Positions 52,001 to 59,729 of a stretch of DNA of 64,000 nt are shown in pieces. Below the pieces are notes generated by a model. That model made no database searches, had not been told where the DNA came from, and saw only the letters and a list, made by a program, of their open reading frames with translations. Source of the stretch: Solirubrobacter soli DSM 22325 (GTDB lineage Bacteria > Actinomycetota > Thermoleophilia > Solirubrobacterales > Solirubrobacteraceae); the NCBI RefSeq assembly GCF_000423665.1, contig NZ_AUIK01000025.1:1858-65857 (forward strand), read 5' to 3'. The position numbers were made by a program, and so were the translations under genes. Each line of letters starts with the position of its first letter. The stretch's first letter is position 1.

Positions 52001-52543
52001 CTACTTCGCCGCGCGCTTCTTCGCCGCGGCCTTCTTCGCCGCCGCCTTCGGCTTGGCCTTGGCCGCCGGGTGGGCCTCGTCGACCGCGAGGCGTTCCTGT
52101 TCGCGGTGGACCTCGACCGGGCGGGCGTCGATCGCGTCCGACACGTGTCCGACCTCGTTGACGAGCTTCGAGAGCTGGCCTTCGATGGCGGCGACGCGGT
52201 CGGCGAGGCCCACGTCGGACGAGCGGCCGGCCTGCTCGAGGCGGTCGGCGAGCTTGTCGACGCCGTCCTGCAGGCGGTCGAGCGCCTCCTCGATGCCCTC
52301 CAGGCGCGTGCCGACGGTCCGCAGCCGGCGGGTGAGGCGGTCGATGTCGGCGGCCGACGGGAGGTTCAACGCGCCCATCGCGGCCTCCTGCGCGGAGGCG
52401 GCCTTCTCGCGCGCGGAGAACGCCTTGGTGATCGCGCTGTTGACCAGCGGGTTCTCCAGCAGGTCGGACGCGATCTTGCCCAGCGCTTCCTCGCTCTGGC
52501 GGGAGAGCCGGTCGCGCAGGCTCGAGCCGTCTTCGTCGGCCAA
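52001..52543 (-). CDS. Phasin-like coiled-coil protein with Ala/Lys-rich tail
   Basis: 180 residues from a TTG at 52543, supported by AAGGAG about 9 bases upstream. Residues 1-60 are an amphipathic helix region (DRLSRQSEEALGKIASDLL), 60-140 a long coiled coil (IDRLTRRLRTVGTRLEGIEEALDRLQDGVDKLADRLEQ) and the end is AAKAKPKAAAKKAAAKKRAAK, a basic tail. It has the same architecture as the product at 50186-50824, so they are probably paralogues that coat PHA granules or the nucleoid. Confidence 0.75.
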   Translation of the reverse strand: MADEDGSSLRDRLSRQSEEALGKIASDLLENPLVNSAITKAFSAREKAASAQEAAMGALNLPSAADIDRLTRRLRTVGTRLEGIEEALDRLQDGVDKLADRLEQAGRSSDVGLADRVAAIEGQLSKLVNEVGHVSDAIDARPVEVHREQERLAVDEAHPAAKAKPKAAAKKAAAKKRAAK

Positions 52544-52740
52544 TTTTCCAACTCCTTATCGAACGCCTATGTGGCTGACGGTACCGTAGGCGGCGAGGGA
52601 ACACCGGGCTCATGCTCAAGTACAGGTCGAGACTGAGCCAATGTGCAGGCAATTGCAACAAAACAGCGCAAGACTCGTGACAATTCTGCGTTGTCCGAGT
52701 CGGGACCCAGAAAAACGCCGCTAGGTTGCGGCGCTCCGAC

Positions 52741-55197
52741 ATGAATCCGTCCAGCCGTCCACTTGCCGTCGCGCTCGCCGCATCCGCGTTCTACGCGGGC
52801 GTTTTCGTCACCGCTGCGCAGGCCGACATGCACTACGTGCGTGTGACCCTCGTCACGGGTCAGCAGTTGACGATCACCGTCGAGGTCCCGGCCGGTACGC
52901 CTGTCGACCAGATTCAGATACCCGGTCTGCCCGCGGCGGTAGCGTCGATCGTGGACCTCGGGTCGACGGAGACGACGCCCACGCCGACCGCCACCCAGGC
53001 GCCGACGGTCACGGCCACGCCCACCACTTCGCCGACCTCGACGCCCACGCCCTCCAACCAGAAGGGCGGCAGCGGCAAGACGAAGAGCGACACCAAGAAG
53101 AAGGTCGACAAGACGACCGACCAGGCCACGAACAAGGCCTCCGGCGAGGACGCGAACACCGAGTCGCTGACGGGCAAGGTCGAGGCGGCCGCGACCGAGA
53201 CGCCCACGCCCGACAGCGTCGACCACGGGTCCTCCACGGCGACCCAGAACGACCCCTCGTACACGCTGACCCAGCCCGGCGCGGCCAGGATCGGCGTCCC
53301 GAACTTCTTCATCGACCGGTTCCGGATCCCGCCGTTCCTGCTGCCGATCTACCAGGCCGCGGGCACGCAGTACGGCATCCGCTGGGAGCTGTTGGCCGCG
53401 ATCAACGAGATCGAGACCGACTACGGCCGCAACCTGCGCGTGTCCTCCGCGGGCGCCCAGGGCTGGATGCAGTTCATGCCCGAGACCTGGAAGACGTACG
53501 GCGTCGACGGCAACAACGACGGCCTGATGGACCCGTACAACCCGGTCGACGCGATCTTCGCCGCCGCGCGCTACCTCAAGGCCGCCGGCGGTGACAAGGA
53601 CATCCGCAGCGCGATCTTCGCCTACAACCACGCCGACTGGTACGTGGACTCGGTGCTGCTGCGCGCGCAGCTGATCGGCGGCCTGCCGACCAACCTCGTC
53701 GGCTCGCTCACGGGCCTGACCGAGGGCCGCTTCCCGGTCGCGGCGGACGCGAGCTACCGCGACGAGGTCACCAAGCGCAGCCTCAAGACCAAGGGCGACA
53801 ACCGTGCAGTCGCGCTCGAGGGTTCGTCGGGCCAGAACGGGATCCAGATCTACGCGGACGCGGGCGCGCCGGTCGTCGCCGTCAGCGACGTGCAGGTGAC
53901 GCGGATCGGCGAGAACGCGCGCCTCGGCAAGTTCGTCCAGGTCCAGGACGCGTACGGCAACACGTACACGTACGGGAAGCTGACGAAGATCGCCGAGCAG
54001 TACGCCGCGCCGAAGCCGCAGAAGGTCGACCCGGCCGAGGTCAAGCGCATGCTCGCGCTGCCCAAGCCGGACGCGAAGCCGACCGAGGCCGCCTCGGACA
54101 CCGACCGGCCCGCCTCGCGCGCGAAGAAGGCGGCCGAGCCCGTCACGCAGACGAGCGCCGACGCGACGACGACCGTGGACGCGACGGCCGCCGCGGCGCC
54201 CGTCAAGGAGCGCCTCTTCGCCCACCCGACGCGCTCGAACGCGATGGCCTCGGGCGGCGCGCAGCAGGAGTTCCTGCGCACCGGCCGGATCGACGGCGCG
54301 CTCACGCCGGCACTGGCGCTCGGCCTGGCCCGCGACCAGATCGTCATCAAGAAGCTCAAGGTCGGCTCGCAGCTGCCCGCCGGCACCGTGCTCGGCCGCA
54401 TCGGCTCGGCCTCCTCGAAGAAGAAGCCGTACGTGCGCTTCGAGATCCGCCCCGCCGGCCGCGGCGCTCCGCGCATCGACCCGAAGCCGATCCTGGACGG
54501 CTGGAAGCTGCTCGAGTCGACCGCGATCTACCGCGCCAAGGGCAAGAACCCGTTCGTCGGCCCGGACGCCGCGACGCCGACGATCGGCCAGATCCTGCTG
54601 ATGAGCAAGGAGACGCTCCAGCAGCGCGTCCTCGCCGATCCGCGGATCCAGATCTACGACTGCGGCCGCCAGGACATCCAGGCGGGCCAGATCGACCGCC
54701 GCGTGCTCGCCACCCTCGAGTTCCTGGTCGCGTCGGGGCTGAACCCGACGGTGACGTCGCTGAACTGCGGCCACTCGCTGATGACCGCCTCGGGGAACGT
54801 GTCCGAGCACTCGACCGGCACCGCCGTGGACATCGCCGCGATCAACGGCATCCCGATCCTCGGCAACCAGGGCAAGGGCTCGATCACCGACATCACCATC
54901 GAGCGCCTGCTCACGCTGCAGGGCACGATGAAGCCGCACCAGATCATCTCGCTGATGAGCGGCGACGACTTCCCCGGCTCGGACAACACGCTCGCGCTGC
55001 CCGACCACGCCGACCACATCCACATCGGCTTCCGCCCGCAGTACGGCTCGAACTCCAAGCTCTCCAAGCAGCTCAACGCCGTCCTGAAGCCCAGCCAGTG
55101 GACGCGCCTGATCGAGCGCCTCGGCAAGATCGACAACCCGACGGTCCGCGTCGAGCCGTCCAAGTCCGCGATCAAGGCCAAGAAGAAGGGCAACTAG
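52741..55197 (+). CDS. Multidomain peptidoglycan hydrolase: SLT/MltB-like transglycosylase, degenerate LytM, M15-like peptidase
   Basis: 818 residues from ATG 52741. Signal peptide 1-~31 (FVTAAQADMHYV), a Thr/Pro-rich linker (~78-105), a transglycosylase domain with NEIETDYGRN (Glu225 likely catalytic) and GAQGWMQFMPETW, then a LytM/M23-like beta fold (GIQIYADAGAPVVAVSD from 367) that resumes at 561 (KKPYVRFEIRPAG) after a ~110-residue insert; the LytM zinc ligands are not conserved. The C-terminus has an M15-like zinc pattern: SEHSTGTAVDI (His690, Asp697) and DHADHIHIGF (His759-x-His761). It probably cleaves glycan and peptide bonds in peptidoglycan. The neighbouring gene is in the same frame after a single TAG. 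Confidence 0.85.
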   Translation: MNPSSRPLAVALAASAFYAGVFVTAAQADMHYVRVTLVTGQQLTITVEVPAGTPVDQIQIPGLPAAVASIVDLGSTETTPTPTATQAPTVTATPTTSPTSTPTPSNQKGGSGKTKSDTKKKVDKTTDQATNKASGEDANTESLTGKVEAAATETPTPDSVDHGSSTATQNDPSYTLTQPGAARIGVPNFFIDRFRIPPFLLPIYQAAGTQYGIRWELLAAINEIETDYGRNLRVSSAGAQGWMQFMPETWKTYGVDGNNDGLMDPYNPVDAIFAAARYLKAAGGDKDIRSAIFAYNHADWYVDSVLLRAQLIGGLPTNLVGSLTGLTEGRFPVAADASYRDEVTKRSLKTKGDNRAVALEGSSGQNGIQIYADAGAPVVAVSDVQVTRIGENARLGKFVQVQDAYGNTYTYGKLTKIAEQYAAPKPQKVDPAEVKRMLALPKPDAKPTEAASDTDRPASRAKKAAEPVTQTSADATTTVDATAAAAPVKERLFAHPTRSNAMASGGAQQEFLRTGRIDGALTPALALGLARDQIVIKKLKVGSQLPAGTVLGRIGSASSKKKPYVRFEIRPAGRGAPRIDPKPILDGWKLLESTAIYRAKGKNPFVGPDAATPTIGQILLMSKETLQQRVLADPRIQIYDCGRQDIQAGQIDRRVLATLEFLVASGLNPTVTSLNCGHSLMTASGNVSEHSTGTAVDIAAINGIPILGNQGKGSITDITIERLLTLQGTMKPHQIISLMSGDDFPGSDNTLALPDHADHIHIGFRPQYGSNSKLSKQLNAVLKPSQWTRLIERLGKIDNPTVRVEPSKSAIKAKKKGN

Positions 55198-55227
55198 CTG
55201 ACGGACGACCCGCGCAGCTTCCGCTTC

Positions 55228-55998
55228 GTGCAGTGGGAGTTCGCGGGGCGGACCGGGCCGCCGCCCGGCCGCTACGTCGTCCGCCGGTACGCGGGCGATG
55301 AGGTCCACGAGGTCGTCGTCGTCACCGACGCCGACGCGCCCCGCCGCCGCTCACGCCGCTCCCCGCCCGCGGGGACCGTCGCCGTCACCCGCGTGACGGT
55401 GATCGACGCCTCCTCCGAGAAGGACCCGGACGACGACGCCTGGCAGCGCCGCGCGGACACCTGCCTCGCCCGCTTCCTCTCCGCCCACCGCGTCGCGGCG
55501 GCCGATCCGGCCGCCCCCGACCCCGGCCGCGCGCTCATCGTCCGCATCGGCATCGGCACCGGGGCCGAGCTCGCCGAGGGCGACTGGACCGAGGCCCAGG
55601 AGCTCGCGGAGCCCGAGCCCCCGCGGGTCCGCCGCCGCTCCAAGCACCGCCCGGCCGAGCGCCTCGCCGCCCTCCTCTCCGGCCGCGACGTCGCCCTCGC
55701 GTGCGAGGAGCTGACCCTCCGCGCGCGCGCCGATCTCGACTGCAACCGCCACCCTGAAGCTGCACTTCAGCTTGAGGCTGCGCTCTCCGCGGCGGTCGCC
55801 GAGCTCGCCGGCTGGGTCATCTTCGGCGACCTCGCCGAACGCATCGACGAGCTTCGCACCTACCTCGATCCGGTCCGCGCCGCCGCCCTCGCGGCCCGCG
55901 AAGGGCGGCTCGAAGCCGACGGCGTCGAGGTCGTGAGCACCGCGCTCGCCCGCCTGGAAGCCGCGCTGCGCGCCCGCGCGCTGTACGCGGCGGAGTAG
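55228..55998 (+). CDS. Conserved hypothetical protein downstream of the peptidoglycan hydrolase
   Basis: 256 residues from a GTG at 55228. It begins with WEFAGRTGPPPGRYVVRR, a short beta motif, followed by VAVTRVTVIDASS, then helical Ala/Leu/Arg-rich sequence with RADLDCNRHPEAALQLEAAL. In-frame coding-like sequence (DDPRSFRFVQWEF) extends upstream to the previous stop without an ATG/GTG/TTG, so a CTG start at 55198 or a GTG start is possible. Function unknown. Downstream convergent gene is the sirtuin. Confidence 0.65.
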   Translation: MQWEFAGRTGPPPGRYVVRRYAGDEVHEVVVVTDADAPRRRSRRSPPAGTVAVTRVTVIDASSEKDPDDDAWQRRADTCLARFLSAHRVAAADPAAPDPGRALIVRIGIGTGAELAEGDWTEAQELAEPEPPRVRRRSKHRPAERLAALLSGRDVALACEELTLRARADLDCNRHPEAALQLEAALSAAVAELAGWVIFGDLAERIDELRTYLDPVRAAALAAREGRLEADGVEVVSTALARLEAALRARALYAAE

Positions 55999-56006
55999 CC
56001 GCAGCG

Positions 56007-56738
56007 TCAGGCGTCGAGCGCGGCGACGACGGCCTCGAGCTCGGTGACGACGTCGCCGCCGAGCCGCACGTCCGCGTAGCGGTCGTACGGGGTCTCCCCC
56101 ATCGTCACGATCGCGAGCTTGCCGCCCGCGCGCAACGTGTCCTCTGGCAGGCCGGCGACCGGCCAGACCTCCAACGAGGAGCCGACGGCGAGCATCAGCC
56201 CGCTCGTCATCGCCAGGGCGGACGCCCGCAGCATCGCCCGCTCCGGGAGCAGCTCACCGAACAGGACGACATCGGGCTTCAGGACGGCGCCGCAGTCGCA
56301 GAGCGGGAGCGGGAACCGCGCCCGGGTCTCGGCCAAGGAGAACGACGCGCCGCACGACAGACACGAGGCGGTGCGGATCGAGCCGTGGACCTCGATCGGC
56401 TCCGAGCCCGCCAAAGCGTGCAGACCGTCGATGTTCTGGGTGACCACGCCCGACACGAGCCCGCGGCGTTCGAGCTCGGCGATCGCCAGATGGGCGCCGT
56501 TGGGCTGCTTGCCGTCGAGGATCGCGAAGCGCTGGCCGTAGAAGTCCCAGAAGCGCTCGGGGTCGCGCCGCCAGACGTCGATGTGGGCGACCTCCATCGG
56601 GTCCACGTTCGCCCACAGGCCGGTCATCGGCGTGCGGAAGTCGGGAATCCCGGACGGCACGGAGACGCCGGCGCCTGTCAGGACGACCGCCGGCCCGGCC
56701 TCGCGCAGCAGCGCGGCAAGACGCGCGGGGCCGCTCAC
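56007..56738 (-). CDS. NAD-dependent protein deacylase, Sir2 family
   Basis: 243 residues from a GTG at 56738. NAD-binding TGAGVSVPSGIPDFRTP, TQNIDGLH, the catalytic His in VHGSI, zinc-binding CLSC and CDC (Cys4-type), and GSSLEVWPVAG are all present. It removes acyl groups from lysines, in bacteria often from acyl-CoA synthetases. The frame continues 42 codons through a 51-bp tandem repeat, but the start at 56738 fits the family. It is 178 bp from the HAD-ECH gene on the same strand, consistent with an acyl-metabolism context. Confidence 0.92.
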   Translation of the reverse strand: MSGPARLAALLREAGPAVVLTGAGVSVPSGIPDFRTPMTGLWANVDPMEVAHIDVWRRDPERFWDFYGQRFAILDGKQPNGAHLAIAELERRGLVSGVVTQNIDGLHALAGSEPIEVHGSIRTASCLSCGASFSLAETRARFPLPLCDCGAVLKPDVVLFGELLPERAMLRASALAMTSGLMLAVGSSLEVWPVAGLPEDTLRAGGKLAIVTMGETPYDRYADVRLGGDVVTELEAVVAALDA

Positions 56739-56763
56739 CGCGCCCGCCCGGGGTCGCCCGCGC

Positions 56764-56900
56764 GCCGCGGGGCGTGGCCCGCCACCGCGCGCCGCCCGCG
56801 GTCGCTCACGCACCGCCGCGGGGCGCGGCCCGCCACCGCGCGCCGCCCGCGGTCGCTCACGCACCGCCGCGGGGCGTGGCCCGCCACCGCGCGCCGCCCG
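56764..56900. repeat. 51-bp tandem repeat (2.7 copies)
   Basis: Units begin at 56764, 56815 and 56866; the third is cut after ~35 bases. Units are nearly identical (a single base, gcgtggc versus gcgcggc). The length is a multiple of three, so an open frame runs through it (17-residue unit RPRAARGGGPRPAAVRE) upstream of the sirtuin GTG. Confidence 0.9.
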
Positions 56901-56916
56901 TCGTGCACCCGCCTCG

Positions 56917-58518
56917 TCACGCCCCGCGCCACTGCGGGGCGCGCTTCTCGATGAACGCCGCGACGCCCTCGCGGCCGTCTTCGCTCCCGTGCACGCGCAG
57001 GAACGCGTCGCGCTCGGCGGCGAGGCCCGCGTCGAGGTCGCCGTGGTGGGAGACGCGCTTGATCTCCTCGACCGCCAGCGGCGCCTGGCCGGCCAGCTTG
57101 CGCGCCCACGCCAGCGCGGCGTCGAACAGCTCGTGGTCCTCGAGGACCCGGTTCGCCAATCCGTACTCGAAGGCCTCGTCGGCGGAGATCGGGTCGCCGA
57201 GCGTGTTCATCTCCAGCGCCTTCGCCGGGCCGACGAGCCGGGCCAGCCGCTGGGAGCCGCCGAAGCCCGGGATCAGGCCGAGGTTGATCTCCGGCTGGCC
57301 GAAGGTCGCCGAGCGGCCGGCGAGCCTGACATCGCAGGCCATCGCGATCTCGCAGCCGCCGCCGAACGCCAACCCGTTGACGGCGGCGATCGTCGTCACG
57401 CGCGAGGTCTCCCACGCCCGCCCCAGGCCGTGGATGCGCTCCAGATGCGCGCGGCCCGATGCCTCATCCCACCGTGTGAACGCCTTGATGTCAGCGCCCG
57501 CGCAGAACAGGGCCGGCGAAGCCGATGCCAGCACCATCGCGCGGGCGCCCCGCGCCAGCACCTCGTCCCACGCGGCCACGAGCCCGTCGATCGTCGCCGG
57601 GCCGAGCGAGTTCGCGGGCGGGTTGTCGATCCAGACGACCGCGATGTCACCCCGCACATCCACCTTCACCGGCCCGAAATCAGCGTCGACCTGCGGGTAC
57701 GGATAGAACCCCTGGCCGGCCTTCACGCCGAGCCGCCCCTGCGCGACGAGCCGGCGCAGGATCAGCGGCGGCTCGAAGTGCTCGCCCCAACGACTCTCGG
57801 CGCGGTCCAGCGCCGACAGCAGGTCGTCGAGCCCACGCGCGTCGGCCGCGGCGAACACGCGACCGGTGCCGGCGTCGATGTCACGCACGCCGGCGATGCC
57901 CTCCTCCAGCAAGAGGCACGCCTCGACCAACGCCTTCAGCTCCGCCCGCTCGTCGGCCGTGTCATCGCCGGCGTTGCGGGCGAGCTGGAAGCGGTCGCCG
58001 TAGGCGTCGCGCAGCGCGCCCGAATGCTCGGTCGCCGAGCCCCGTTCGGCGGCCGCGGAGGTCAGCACGCGGTTGACCACGAACCCGGGGCACTCGACGC
58101 AGCGCACCGCCACGCGGCGCAGCCGCTGGACGAGGTTGGCGGCGACCTGGGCGGTCTCGGCCGACGTGTCGTCGGACTCGACGACCTCGACGAGCCGCGG
58201 GGCGACGAAGTGCAGGCCGACGACCTTGTCCGGGCGCAACGTGATCTCGCCGATCTCCGTGATCGACAGGCCGGAGGTCGTGGTCGCGAAGATCGTGTGG
58301 CCGGGGGTGGCCGCGTCGAGCTCGGCGAAGACCCGGTGCTTGACCTCCATGCGCTCGGGCATCGCCTCGATGACCAGGTCGACGTCGCCGAGCCCGGCGA
58401 ACTCGCTGCCGTCGATCAGCACTGTCGAGACGCCCGCGGCCTCGATCGCCGCCGCGATCTCGCGGGCCGCGTCGTCTGCCCCGACGACGGCCGCTTTGAA
58501 GACGAACATGCCCTGCAC
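56917..58518 (-). CDS. 3-hydroxyacyl-CoA dehydrogenase / enoyl-CoA hydratase fusion with atypical order
   Basis: 533 residues. Residues ~1-245 resemble 3-hydroxyacyl-CoA dehydrogenase (DVDLVIEAMPERMEVKHRVF, TTTSGLSITEIG, VVGLHFVAP, CVECPGFVVNRVL), and residues ~290-530 are an enoyl-CoA hydratase/crotonase (AGADIKAFTR, GGGCEIAMACDVRLAG, and the catalytic-region Glu in PEINLGLIPGFGG). The usual FadB order is reversed. The Rossmann start reads VVGADDAAREIA in place of GxGxxG and the segment before VIEAMPE is short, so NAD binding is doubtful. It belongs to beta-oxidation or a related pathway; the hydratase part looks active. Confidence 0.85.
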   Translation of the reverse strand: MQGMFVFKAAVVGADDAAREIAAAIEAAGVSTVLIDGSEFAGLGDVDLVIEAMPERMEVKHRVFAELDAATPGHTIFATTTSGLSITEIGEITLRPDKVVGLHFVAPRLVEVVESDDTSAETAQVAANLVQRLRRVAVRCVECPGFVVNRVLTSAAAERGSATEHSGALRDAYGDRFQLARNAGDDTADERAELKALVEACLLLEEGIAGVRDIDAGTGRVFAAADARGLDDLLSALDRAESRWGEHFEPPLILRRLVAQGRLGVKAGQGFYPYPQVDADFGPVKVDVRGDIAVVWIDNPPANSLGPATIDGLVAAWDEVLARGARAMVLASASPALFCAGADIKAFTRWDEASGRAHLERIHGLGRAWETSRVTTIAAVNGLAFGGGCEIAMACDVRLAGRSATFGQPEINLGLIPGFGGSQRLARLVGPAKALEMNTLGDPISADEAFEYGLANRVLEDHELFDAALAWARKLAGQAPLAVEEIKRVSHHGDLDAGLAAERDAFLRVHGSEDGREGVAAFIEKRAPQWRGA

Positions 58519-58519
58519 G

Positions 58520-58963
58520 CTAGCGATCGCGCTCGGCCGCGAGCTCGTAGGAGAAGCGGGCGAGCGAGCGCTCCCAGCCCTGGCGGAGCTTGCGCCGCTG
58601 CCACCACACGCGCGCCGGTGGCGTGCGCTCCTTGGTCTCGAACCAGAACGTGACCGTGATGCGGGTGCGCTCGCCGTCGGTCTCGAACAGCACCCGCTGC
58701 TCGCCGCGGACCTTCTCGTCCTCGAACTCGACGGTCTGCCCGTCGCCCGCCGCGAAGGCCGTGGCGCGTTCCATCACCATCCCGCGCCCGCCCACCGCCG
58801 TCACCCACACCCGGCGCGCGCCCTCCTGCGGCCACTCGTCCTCGAGCTTCTTCATCGAAGCGAACCCGTCGAGCCACGACGCCCAGCGCGAGCGATCGTG
58901 CCAGAGCTGCTCGACCTCGTTGCCCGAGCCCTCGACGACCCGGATGACCGACGTGCGTCTCAC
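58520..58963 (-). CDS. SRPBCC family protein
   Basis: 147 residues, GTG start at 58963. SRPBCC features: VIRVVEGSGNEVEQLWHDRSRWASWLDGFASM, RRVWVTAV and ERTRITVTFWFETKER, ending in a long helix. It binds a hydrophobic ligand or acts as an aromatase-like cyclase; there is no clear catalytic residue. It ends 1 base before the HAD-ECH gene start, so they form one transcript. Divergent from the dienelactone hydrolase. Confidence 0.82.
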   Translation of the reverse strand: MRRTSVIRVVEGSGNEVEQLWHDRSRWASWLDGFASMKKLEDEWPQEGARRVWVTAVGGRGMVMERATAFAAGDGQTVEFEDEKVRGEQRVLFETDGERTRITVTFWFETKERTPPARVWWQRRKLRQGWERSLARFSYELAAERDR

Positions 58964-58988
58964 CTGTCAAGGGTAGGTTCCGAGCACC

Positions 58989-59729
58989 ATGTGCTTCCCC
59001 TTCGACGCGATCGTGCCCGAGCTGCCCGAGGGCTTCCAGGTCATCGCCGGCGGCGCGGCCGGCGAGCGCCTCACGCTGACCTCCGCCGACGGCACCGACT
59101 TCAGCGCCTACCGAACCGACGCCGACGGCCCCACCGGCGTGGTCGTCCTGCCCGACGTGCGCGGCCTGTTCCGCTTCTACGAGCAGCTCGCCGAGCGCTT
59201 CGCCGCGGCGGGACACCCCGCGATCGCGATCGACTACTTCGGCCGCACGGCGGGCCTCGGCCCGCGTGACGAGACCTTCGAGTACATGCCGCATGTCCGC
59301 CAAACGACCCCGGAGACGGTCGCGCTCGACGTCGAGACGGCGCTCAACGCACTCGGAGCCGAACGCGCCGTGACCGTCGGCTTCTGCTTCGGCGGCGCGC
59401 AGTTGTTCATGAGCGCCACGTTCGGCCACGCCGGCCTGGCGGGCGCGGTCGGGTTCTACGGCTCGCTCAAGCGCGACGGCGAGCGCTGGGCGCTGGACCG
59501 CGCGCCCGAGACGAAGATCCCCGTCCTGGGCCTGTTCGCCGGGGCCGACCAGCACATCACGCCCGATCAGGTCCAGGCCTTCGACCAGGCGATCCCGGTC
59601 GAGCACGAGATCCACACCTACCCCGGCGCGCCGCACTCCTTCTTCGACCGCCGCCAGGAGGACTTCAAGGACGAATCCGAGGACGCGTGGCGCCGCATCC
59701 TCGGATTCATCGAACGACTCGACGACTAA
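58989..59729 (+). CDS. Dienelactone hydrolase family protein
   Basis: 246 residues of alpha/beta hydrolase fold with the DLH triad: Cys133 in GFCFGG, Asp187 in AGADQHI and His216 in APHSFFD. DLH enzymes hydrolyse dienelactones or related esters. The N-terminal MCFPFDAIVPELPEGF extension is longer than usual. It is convergent with the acyl-CoA dehydrogenase gene; the two stop codons overlap by 4 bases (CTAA). Confidence 0.9.
   Translation: MCFPFDAIVPELPEGFQVIAGGAAGERLTLTSADGTDFSAYRTDADGPTGVVVLPDVRGLFRFYEQLAERFAAAGHPAIAIDYFGRTAGLGPRDETFEYMPHVRQTTPETVALDVETALNALGAERAVTVGFCFGGAQLFMSATFGHAGLAGAVGFYGSLKRDGERWALDRAPETKIPVLGLFAGADQHITPDQVQAFDQAIPVEHEIHTYPGAPHSFFDRRQEDFKDESEDAWRRILGFIERLDD

Noticed and set aside
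52551..52740. c-di-AMP (ydaO-type) riboswitch upstream of the peptidoglycan hydrolase
   Set aside because: Such riboswitches often precede actinobacterial cell-wall hydrolases, and DisA is present, but the conserved ydaO sequence blocks were not found; only a small CGCCGC/GCGGCG hairpin is visible.
52567..55308. 913-codon minus-strand open frame over the peptidoglycan hydrolase
   Set aside because: No domain or signal; it is the complement of a clear hydrolase gene in a high-GC region.
56764..56900. CRISPR-like repeat array
   Set aside because: The 51-bp units are directly adjacent with no spacers and no cas genes nearby; it is a tandem repeat.
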